Below are positions 16,536 through 22,210 of a stretch of 64,000 nt of DNA, piece by piece. Within the stretch, counting starts at the first letter, position 1, and every line of letters starts with the position of its first letter. The DNA lies in the NCBI GenBank assembly GCA_019694685.1, contig JAIBBM010000005.1, positions 1-64,000 on the forward strand. The letters run 5' to 3'. This stretch comes from Leptospirales bacterium. Its GTDB lineage: Bacteria > Spirochaetota > Leptospiria > Leptospirales > Leptonemataceae. The notes under the pieces were generated by a model, which did not search any database, was not told the DNA's origin, and worked only from the letters and a program-made list of their open reading frames with translations. Position numbers and translations under genes: made by a program.

Positions 16536-17351
16536 GGGCAGCCAGAATCAAATCAGGAGTTGTGCGGGCAAGCAAAAGCAACGGGCGAAATGAAGAGGAT
16601 TATGGTGCCTGGATCGGCGCCATTAGGAACTCCAGGCAGGATACGATGTGGGAGAGCGCCAAGCGCGGACTCCTGGGAAATCGGGACGGCTGTCTCGGAA
16701 GCACCATGGACCGACCTCACAGTCTGGGGTCAGAGACCAGACGCCATGGATTGTGCCTGAACCCGCAGCGCAATGTAGTACTTGAGAAACTGAGAATGAA
16801 AAGGAATGGAGCGGCAGTCTGGCCACAGCAAGCGAATGAGGGAACAAAGGGAAGGCGGCGCTTATCCGGGTGCGAGCGCCAGACAGGCTGGCCTGTGGCC
16901 CGGTAGATGCGAAGGCCAGATGGACCTTCCCCGGGTCGGGCAGCTTCGCCGGCAGAAGTTGCCCTCCTCTCGCCTGGAAAGCAAGATGCCCTGAAAGGTA
17001 GGGCAAACGGTTGGCTGCAAAGGGATTCGATGACCCCTTGTTTGTGAGATGCCGTGAAATGGACTGGCGCGGCTCGACCCTGAGGGCACTGGTAACCGAG
17101 GTACAATTGTGTACGGAAGCAAAGGATGTGTCACCCGTACGAACTGGAGAGGCAACGGCAGTCATACCAGTGAGAACGGTTCGCACGGGAGCTACGGCAG
17201 TAGAAATGGACGCGCCGATGGCGGCATGCTTAAAATTAAGCATGGCATCCTTCGATTGAACTCCTGACAGGGCAGTCGAAGCGGCAAGAGCAATGGCTCC
17301 CAGTGTTTCCAGGCCGGTCATGCGGCCAGAGTATCGGCTATCTACTGGATT
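16536..17351. other. GC-rich region of doubtful coding status
   Basis: About 815 bases carrying several overlapping open frames on both strands, none with recognisable homology and most with shadow-like composition. The longest is minus-strand 16623-17321. Near 17134-17211 there is a short degenerate repeat (consensus GTNCGNACNGGA) whose copies differ at third positions and by a 3-base gap, which suggests coding use of part of the region. CTGGCCT and AGGCCAG (about 16887-16918) can pair as a 7-bp stem. This may be a decayed gene, a fast-evolving gene, or a structured RNA. Confidence 0.4.
16623..17321 (-). CDS. Possible hypothetical protein, low confidence
   Basis: A 232-codon open frame between two minus-strand genes, starting 30 bases after the stop of the gene at 17352, so its position fits an operon. 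The first 65 residues look protein-like and hydrophobic (GAIALAASTALSG, then a TAVAPVRT / TAVASPVRT repeat). From about residue 80 the composition is Ser/Pro/Arg/His-rich and resembles an antisense shadow. If a gene exists it may be only the N-terminal part, or the remains of a longer gene. Confidence 0.25.
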   Translation of the reverse strand: MTGLETLGAIALAASTALSGVQSKDAMLNFKHAAIGASISTAVAPVRTVLTGMTAVASPVRTGDTSFASVHNCTSVTSALRVEPRQSISRHLTNKGSSNPFAANRLPYLSGHLAFQARGGQLLPAKLPDPGKVHLAFASTGPQASLSGARTRISAAFPLFPHSLAVARLPLHSFSFSVSQVLHCAAGSGTIHGVWSLTPDCEVGPWCFRDSRPDFPGVRAWRSPTSYPAWSS

Positions 17352-18257
17352 TCAAGCAGTTTTTTCTGCAATCTTACTCAGTCTAAACTCACATTCCCAG
17401 AAGTAAATCTGATCCTCTTTCTCCGGTGCGGCCGTCCTTCTCTTCTGCACCAGGCCGAGCAAGTCGCGAGCGATCGCCGGATTCATGCGATCCATCTCCT
17501 GATCGAACATGTCTCTCATCCCCTGCTCTAACAACGACGCCATCCTAAACAATTCGTCCAGGTGCTTCAAGGCGGAGGCCACTTTTGCCAGATCTGCTTG
17601 CTTACGATCATTTCGAATCATGATCTGCAGAAAAGTCCGCACAAAGTCGAGCTCCTCTGCAGTCATTGGAAAATCCGTGACCAGCCTCTTGACTTGATCT
17701 AATTCTAGATTTCGAAGGTGAAGACGAGCGAGGAAGACTGGATTTTGAGCCAGCTGCTCTGCTTTCCCCTGGCTGACCAGGTCCGTCGCACGAACTCGCC
17801 TGTGATCCTCCTCCTCGGTATGATGCACCGGATGGAGCACCAGAGTCTGAAGGGAAGGGAATTTGACCTTGAGGGACATGAGATCAATCCTGGGGATTCC
17901 CTCATCGAGCACCACTGTCCACGAAGCCTTTCTGGGATCCACGGTATTTAGAAAATCACGCACGTCCGGATGGTAGCTGCGAAGTACGGGTGCCTGGTCA
18001 ATATCCGCCACCGGACTTGTGATCTGAAGGATCCTGTCCTCAGATTCCGAGAGCAAGCGGTAACGAACCAACAGCTTCCCTTTCTTGATGGGCACAAGCT
18101 GGTGCCCGGAGGCTCCCACAGCAAAAGTCTGGCCGATCATAGCCAGGCGCGGCAGCGAAAATTGCCTCCCGGATCCACCCGGTTGCACGGCCTCTACGGC
18201 GCCAGAATCGGCCACTGTAATCTTCACACCGGACGGAGTCTGAAACTCTGGGGGCAT
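17352..18257 (-). CDS. Unknown protein co-transcribed with degenerate AAA+ regulator
   Basis: A 301-residue soluble protein, not recognised. The first ~90 residues are beta-rich (SGVKITVADSGAVEAVQPGG, KGKLLVRYRLLSES), compatible with a small FHA- or PilZ-like fold, though no motif proves this. The C-terminal half is helical (LKHLDELFRMASLLEQGM, about 228-245). It starts at ATG 18257, 24 bases downstream of the regulator gene's stop on the same strand, so the two form an operon. The pairing suggests that it modulates or senses for the regulator; this is inference. Confidence 0.65.
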   Translation of the reverse strand: MPPEFQTPSGVKITVADSGAVEAVQPGGSGRQFSLPRLAMIGQTFAVGASGHQLVPIKKGKLLVRYRLLSESEDRILQITSPVADIDQAPVLRSYHPDVRDFLNTVDPRKASWTVVLDEGIPRIDLMSLKVKFPSLQTLVLHPVHHTEEEDHRRVRATDLVSQGKAEQLAQNPVFLARLHLRNLELDQVKRLVTDFPMTAEELDFVRTFLQIMIRNDRKQADLAKVASALKHLDELFRMASLLEQGMRDMFDQEMDRMNPAIARDLLGLVQKRRTAAPEKEDQIYFWECEFRLSKIAEKTA

Positions 18258-18281
18258 GCGGGCAGGGTGCCCTACCCTCCC

Positions 18282-19457
18282 CTATTGTAAACCGTATTTG
18301 GCCAGCTTGTATTGGAGCGAGCCCCTCGATATTCCCAGAGCCCTGGCCATATGAACCTGGTTGCCTGCGTGAAGGGAGTATGCCTCTAGAATCAATCTGC
18401 GCTCCAGATCCGCAGTCCTCCGCCGCAGGTTGAGGGTATCCGGCTCCTCCCCCCCGTGATCTCCGAGCCGCAACTCAGCTTCGCCAATCACTCCTTCATG
18501 GCAGAGCAAATACGCAGTCTCGAGACTCTGCTTGAGCTCATCCCAGTTCCCCGGCCAGTCATAACGCAATAGTCGATTCATAGCGGCTTCGCTGACCTCA
18601 ACCCTTCGGCCATATTGCACGCGAAGACCTTCGAGGATGCGCTCAATTTCTTCCGAAAGAAACTGACTCATCTTCCTCAAAGGCGGAACGACAAACTGGC
18701 GGGTGGAAAGGAAACTCCAGAAGGCAGGGGAAAACTGTCCCTCGGAGGAAAGCAAGGCCAGATCACTCGAAGTGCTCAATACCCAGAAGATGCTATCCCC
18801 TCGTACGAGATGATCGAGCAACCGTGACTGTGCCGCCGGTTTCAGGTCTGCTACCTCTTCAATGACGATGGCATCCGCGCCCCGGTCCACCAGCGGGACT
18901 ACAGCGCCCTCTCCGCCGAGTCTCTGGCCCGCGGAATCGCCAAACAATTCACGCAGCTGAACCGGCCCGGAAAGCCGACCGGGGTGAAAAAACTCTGCGG
19001 CCTTCGAGTCCCCGAATCTCTCGAAAAGCACAGCCTCAATCAACTGACTGCGCCCCGACCCCGGCTCAGAAACTATCAAAAGAGGAGAGGGCCGATTGCG
19101 AATTTCCCCGAGCATTCTCAAGATCCAGGGCGGCCCGGACGCGGGCAAACGGGCCTGAGCCATCAACCTGTGAAGCAGTGCCCCCGGCCCACTCTCACGA
19201 GGAATTTCCGCGACCAGAACACGAACCGGATCGCCGATGGGATCAACAGCAACCCAGACTTCACAATCTGACCTGGACCCCCTCGCCTCGATCCTTTGCT
19301 GGCCAAGCTCCATGGCGCCGGCCCAGGTATCCGGATCGGCCAGGAATTCGTACACGAAAGGAGAATCATACCCCGACCTTTCGACCACGCGAAAGGCCTG
19401 CCCGTCTCTAGCAAACAGGGTATATGGGCCGGGAAGATAGCGCACCAGGTCGGTCAA
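18282..19457 (-). CDS. Degenerate sigma54-activator-like AAA+ regulator with Fis-type HTH
   Basis: A 391-residue protein with the outline of a bacterial enhancer-binding protein: an N-terminal unknown domain (1-100), an AAA+ domain (about 105-315), and a C-terminal Fis-type helix-turn-helix (GNQVHMARALGISRGSLQYK, about 367-386). The ATPase signatures are eroded. The Walker A position reads SEPGSGRSQ with no lysine, Walker B reads AIVIEEV, and where GAFTGA should contact sigma54 the sequence reads ELFGDSAGQRL. It is therefore unlikely to activate sigma54 and may act as a plain DNA-binding repressor. It starts at TTG 19457 and is divergent from parA. Two inverted repeats lie between them and are natural candidates for its binding sites. 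Confidence 0.82.
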   Translation of the reverse strand: MTDLVRYLPGPYTLFARDGQAFRVVERSGYDSPFVYEFLADPDTWAGAMELGQQRIEARGSRSDCEVWVAVDPIGDPVRVLVAEIPRESGPGALLHRLMAQARLPASGPPWILRMLGEIRNRPSPLLIVSEPGSGRSQLIEAVLFERFGDSKAAEFFHPGRLSGPVQLRELFGDSAGQRLGGEGAVVPLVDRGADAIVIEEVADLKPAAQSRLLDHLVRGDSIFWVLSTSSDLALLSSEGQFSPAFWSFLSTRQFVVPPLRKMSQFLSEEIERILEGLRVQYGRRVEVSEAAMNRLLRYDWPGNWDELKQSLETAYLLCHEGVIGEAELRLGDHGGEEPDTLNLRRRTADLERRLILEAYSLHAGNQVHMARALGISRGSLQYKLAKYGLQ

Positions 19458-19469
19458 GAAGCGCCCCTA

Positions 19470-19516
19470 TGTCGGACATCCGACAGAATCCCGGCCCCAT
19501 GAGTCGGACATCCGAC
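19470..19516. promoter_or_regulatory. Two inverted-repeat operators, 32 bp apart
   Basis: GTCGGACATCCGAC occurs twice in the regulator-parA intergenic region, at 19471-19484 (flanked by a matching T/A to give 7-bp arms) and at 19503-19516. Arms GTCGGA/TCCGAC surround a CA centre. Start-to-start distance is 32 bp, about three helical turns, so two dimers would sit on the same face of the helix. The position just upstream of the regulator's TTG and before the parA promoter fits a shared operator, for the Fis-type regulator or for ParB. Confidence 0.8.
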
Positions 19517-19545
19517 ATATTTTTCAGGATGATTCCTTTTTCTGG

Positions 19546-19577
19546 TTGACATCATTGCTTCCTTTATTATGTCACAT
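19546..19577 (+). promoter_or_regulatory. Putative parA promoter with 12-bp motif copy 1
   Basis: A perfect -35 hexamer TTGACA lies at 19546-19551. The -10 is uncertain: TATTAT at 19565-19570 is too close (13 bases) and TATGTC at 19568-19573 is weak but at 16 bases. The motif ATTATGTCACAT (19566-19577) covers this zone and recurs at 21242-21253 (inverted) and 21341-21352. A protein bound here would block the promoter, as expected for autoregulation of a partition operon. Confidence 0.6.
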
Positions 19578-19583
19578 CAGAGC

Positions 19584-20339
19584 ATGAAGATTACAGCCAT
19601 TGCCGTGGCCAACCAGAAGGGAGGGGAGGGAAAAACAACTACCGCCATCAATCTCGCGTACGGACTGGCTAGACGCAAACACATGACCCTCCTCGTGGAC
19701 CTGGACCCCCAGGCCAATACAACTGGCATATTTGCGCATCCCGATCAGCTTGAAAAGTCTTTGTACGATGTGTTCGTAGGAAGAGCCAGGCTTTCCGAAA
19801 TTCTCTTGCAGACCCCGGACCCGATGCTCAAGGTAGCGCCCGCCAGAATCAGCCTCGCTGAATTCGAAGCTTTGCACAACAACGTAGACGCGCCCTTCGT
19901 AATGCGTGACGCAATTCAGACTCTCAGCGGATTTGAGTTCATTGTAATGGATAGCCCGCCCAGCCTGGCCCTCCTCACGATCAACGCTCTGGCAGCGGCC
20001 ACCCATGTCATCATTCCGACCCAACCGGAAAAGTTCTCGATCGACGGGATGAAGGCTCTGCAGGCCACGATCAACTCCATCAAAAACAGGATCAACCCGA
20101 ACCTCCAGATCCTGGGGGCGCTCATCACTCAAATGAAATCAAAGACAGTCCTCACCAAAACGATATTGCCGGTCATTTCGCAATTTTTCCCGGTCTTTGA
20201 CCAGACGGTCAGTGACGGAGTAGCGGTTGGAGAAAGTCACCTGGCGCGCAAAAGTATTTATGAATATGCACCGGACTCAAAGCAGGCCAAAGAATACACA
20301 GACTTCATAACGGAGATGCTCCGTGAGCTCAAAAAATAA
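19584..20339 (+). CDS. parA: ParA-family partition ATPase
   Basis: A cytoplasmic Walker-type ATPase that, with ParB, segregates replicons. About 251 residues. The deviant Walker A is NQKGGEGKTTTAINLA near the N-terminus, the A' motif is TLLVDLDPQANTT, and Walker B is FIVMDSPPSLALLTINAL. There is no N-terminal DNA-binding extension, as in short type Ib or chromosomal ParA. An ATG at 19569 would add five residues, but it lies inside the 12-bp motif. The ATG at 19584 gives the standard family start MKITAIAVANQKGG, so it is preferred. It overlaps parB by 17 bases. Proteins of this kind mark plasmids, second chromosomes and main chromosomes alike. Confidence 0.94.
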   Translation: MKITAIAVANQKGGEGKTTTAINLAYGLARRKHMTLLVDLDPQANTTGIFAHPDQLEKSLYDVFVGRARLSEILLQTPDPMLKVAPARISLAEFEALHNNVDAPFVMRDAIQTLSGFEFIVMDSPPSLALLTINALAAATHVIIPTQPEKFSIDGMKALQATINSIKNRINPNLQILGALITQMKSKTVLTKTILPVISQFFPVFDQTVSDGVAVGESHLARKSIYEYAPDSKQAKEYTDFITEMLRELKK

Positions 20340-21126
20340 AGACATTGGACTACTCGCCGACGTCTTCCGCAGGGAGACTCTCGACGGCACCATCACAAGA
20401 CTCAGACTGGATCAGCTGAAGCCTTCTGAATATCAACCCAGACAGGATCGTCTGCGGGAGATCGACGAACTGGCGGCCAGTATCAAGAGGGACGGCCTCC
20501 TCCACCCTATCACGGTCACAAAGGAGGGAGACTCATACAGAATCATCTCGGGGGAAAGACGATTCCACGCACTGAATAGCATAGGCGCAAAAGAAGCAGA
20601 GTGCCGCATTCTATCACGCGAAGGGCGAGACTTGCAGAGAATCGCCATCATTGAGAACCTGCAGAGAGTGGACCTGACTGCTCAAGAAGAAGCGGTTGCA
20701 CTTCTAAAGTTGAAGAGAGCAGAGAGCTACAGCGATCAGGATCTGGCTGAAAAAGTAGGGAAGTCCAGAAATTATGTAACTGAGATTCTGGGGATCGCGG
20801 GATTGCCTGGGGATGTGCTCAAGGAATGCTTGAATGCCGGCATCAATAACAAGAACTTGATGATCCAGGTGGTGCAAGCTTACAAGAGGGGAGAGTACAA
20901 AGCATTCCTGAATCAGTTCAAAGCCGGGCAGATTCAGACTGTCAAAGAAGCAAAAGAATTCAATCGACCGGCTGGACACACAGCATTAAGAAAGCCAGCG
21001 TCGACACCCGGCCCAACTGCCGGCGGCACCCGGATCCAGGTGGAAAAGAATACGATCAAGATTCACTTCTCATCGGAAGAGGCGGCGAAGGAAGCAGCGA
21101 AGAAGATCCGGCGACTTTTTGGGTGA
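20323..21126 (+). CDS. parB: ParB-family centromere-binding protein
   Basis: A 267-residue ParB. The N-terminal CTP-binding domain shows LKPSEYQPRQDR (about 27), LHPITVTKEGD and the GERRFHALNSIGAKEAEC block (about 77-95), followed by AIIENLQRVDLTAQEEA. The helix-turn-helix lies at about 137-160 (SDQDLAEKVGKSRNYVTEIL). The short C-terminal tail (about 240-267) is helical and should dimerise. It starts at GTG 20323 inside the end of parA, so the two are translationally coupled. No classical TGTTTCACGTGAAACA parS site is visible nearby. The palindrome at 21178 and the repeated 12-bp motif are the best centromere candidates. Confidence 0.93.
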   Translation: MSSKNKDIGLLADVFRRETLDGTITRLRLDQLKPSEYQPRQDRLREIDELAASIKRDGLLHPITVTKEGDSYRIISGERRFHALNSIGAKEAECRILSREGRDLQRIAIIENLQRVDLTAQEEAVALLKLKRAESYSDQDLAEKVGKSRNYVTEILGIAGLPGDVLKECLNAGINNKNLMIQVVQAYKRGEYKAFLNQFKAGQIQTVKEAKEFNRPAGHTALRKPASTPGPTAGGTRIQVEKNTIKIHFSSEEAAKEAAKKIRRLFG

Positions 21127-21177
21127 CCAGGAAAAAGCAGTTTTAAAAACAACACAACCCGACAAGCGCAAGAATCC

Positions 21178-21202
21178 AATTAGTATGTAATACATACTAA
21201 TT
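21178..21202. repeat. Perfect 25-bp palindrome downstream of parB
   Basis: Arms AATTAGTATGTA and TACATACTAATT (12 bp each) flank a single central A at 21190. Outside them ATCC and GGAT can extend the pairing with a bulge. A T7 run lies at 21210-21216. It could be the parAB terminator, although the gap to the T-run is long, or a centromere or initiator binding site. Such a perfect AT-rich palindrome is unlikely by chance. Confidence 0.75.
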
Positions 21203-21241
21203 GCCTGGATTTTTTTAAGAAAATGATTTGACGTACCCGTA

Positions 21242-21253
21242 ATGTGACATAAT
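21242..21253 (-). promoter_or_regulatory. 12-bp motif copy 2 (inverted)
   Basis: ATGTGACATAAT is the exact reverse complement of ATTATGTCACAT found at 19566 and 21341. It lies between the palindrome and the minus-strand terminator. It is probably a binding site for ParB, the replication protein or another local regulator. Confidence 0.65.
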
Positions 21254-21298
21254 ATTTTGGATGTCTCTTTTCGTCAGGAATGAGACACGCGAAAGCGT

Positions 21299-21328
21299 AA
21301 AAAAAAGCCCTCCGCTGGAACGGAGGGC
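21299..21328 (-). terminator. Strong minus-strand intrinsic terminator
   Basis: GCCCTCCG (21307-21314) and CGGAGGGC (21321-21328) form an 8-bp GC-rich stem with a 6-base loop. Read on the minus strand the stem is followed at once by eight T (21306-21299). No minus-strand protein gene lies upstream of it, so it should end a short RNA made from the promoter at 21352-21380. Confidence 0.85.
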
Positions 21329-21345
21329 CGGGGTTTCAAGATTAT
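21299..21345 (-). ncRNA. Predicted short RNA of about 47 nt
   Basis: A minus-strand promoter (TTGACA 21380-21375, 17-base spacer, TATTTA 21357-21352) should start transcription near 21345. The intrinsic terminator at 21328-21299 should end it. The product would be one short 5' segment plus the terminator hairpin, with no room for an open frame. Its size and shape resemble the small antisense RNAs that set plasmid copy number. It is complementary to any parAB read-through message entering the rep leader. Predicted from signals only. Confidence 0.5.
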
Positions 21346-21354
21346 GTCACATAA
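21341..21354 (+). promoter_or_regulatory. 12-bp motif copy 3, overlapping the short-RNA promoter
   Basis: ATTATGTCACAT at 21341-21352 extends here to the near-perfect palindrome TTATGTCACATAA (21342-21354, odd central base). It covers the -10 of the minus-strand promoter. A protein bound here would shut off the short RNA and could raise rep expression or act as a handcuffing site. Confidence 0.65.
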
Positions 21355-21380
21355 ATACCTGCTGTACCACGATTTGTCAA
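21352..21380 (-). promoter_or_regulatory. Minus-strand sigma70-type promoter
   Basis: TTGACA (21380-21375), exactly 17 bases, then TATTTA (21357-21352). This is the best consensus promoter I found in the accessory region. Its -35 falls in the inverted repeat ATTTGTCAACAAAT (21372-21385), shared with the divergent rep promoter. Confidence 0.7.
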
Positions 21381-21401
21381 CAAATTTGGCTTCTCTACAC
21401 T
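21374..21401 (+). promoter_or_regulatory. Putative rep promoter
   Basis: TTGTCA (21374-21379), 16 bases, TACACT (21396-21401), 17 bases before the ATG at 21419. The -35 overlaps the inverted repeat ATTTGTCAACAAAT and the -35 of the minus-strand promoter, so one bound protein could control both directions. Confidence 0.55.
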
Positions 21402-21418
21402 GAAATTAGAGAATCCGC

Positions 21419-22210
21419 ATGAAACCAGACAATCTGCCTTTCACCAAGCTGGTGGTGGCTCTGTTTGACTCCGGCCTGTGGGCCAGGATGTCTGCGGCAG
21501 CCAGAACGCTCTATCCCGTCTTACTCCGTTTTTCGGACGGCAAGTTCAAACCCGTTTTTCCTGGGACAGCCTTGCTGTTAAAACTGACCGGGTTTAAGCA
21601 GAAGCACAGCATCCGCGACGCCAGGAACGAACTCGTTGAGCTAGGGCTCATCGCCATCACAAAGGGATCCGGCCAGAAGAACACGTACTATCATTTCAGA
21701 TTTGAATGGGCGGGGGGTCCCCCGGTCACCCAGGGGGGATCTCCCGGCTACCCCACCGAGGGGCTGGAGGCCGCCTCTCCGGGGGGTACCGAACTGTTCT
21801 CGAGAGGGGCAGGGGACGGTTCCCCGCATAACCAGATTCATATAACCATAACCAATCATCTAGAGAATAGGCTTCCCGGGGAACTCGAAGCAATGATTAA
21901 AAAATTCGGTGAAGACAAAGTGCGTGGAGCCGTCACTGAGCTAACTCTGGCCGGTTTGCCTGCCAACGCGGCGAACGTAGAAGGTGTCATCCAGCACGCA
22001 AATCACGCATGGACATCTCTCAGAGAAAAACTTACGGGCTCCCTGTCTCGAGAAAGCATTCGCTTGCTAGACCAGGCGTGGATGGGAGAAACGAATGGAA
22101 AGCTGTGCTTTCGTGATGACCTCCCCGGGCATCTGAAAAAAATTGTAACTCGCCATGGAAGTGGCGTAGAATTTGTTCAATCTGCAGTTCAGACGGCAGC
22201 CACCAGATGA
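21419..22210 (+). CDS. Candidate replication initiator (winged-helix plus DnaA-N-like tail)
   Basis: A 263-residue protein. The N-terminal ~105 residues read as a winged helix of the kind found in plasmid initiators (SAAARTLYPVLLRFSDGK, then SIRDARNELVELGLIAITKG). A Gly/Pro-rich linker follows (about 98-135), encoded by unusually G-rich DNA. The C-terminal part from about residue 200 (SRESIRLLDQAWMGE, then NGKLCFRDDLPGHLKKIVTR) resembles the DnaA N-terminal or primosomal-type helper domain. Its place after parAB, with repeated motifs and a short RNA upstream, supports a role in replication initiation. No AAA+ or primase motif is present. The last bases overlap the next gene (ATGA). The ribosome site is weak. 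Confidence 0.6.
   Translation: MKPDNLPFTKLVVALFDSGLWARMSAAARTLYPVLLRFSDGKFKPVFPGTALLLKLTGFKQKHSIRDARNELVELGLIAITKGSGQKNTYYHFRFEWAGGPPVTQGGSPGYPTEGLEAASPGGTELFSRGAGDGSPHNQIHITITNHLENRLPGELEAMIKKFGEDKVRGAVTELTLAGLPANAANVEGVIQHANHAWTSLREKLTGSLSRESIRLLDQAWMGETNGKLCFRDDLPGHLKKIVTRHGSGVEFVQSAVQTAATR

Noticed and set aside
16461..16906. Plus-strand frames at 16461-16760 and 16517-16906
   Set aside because: Overlap one another and the start of the 104-residue gene, with no recognisable domains.
15558..22210. Intact prophage
   Set aside because: Partition and candidate replication genes and one fibre-like gene are present, but no integrase, capsid, portal, terminase or lysis gene and no evident att duplication.
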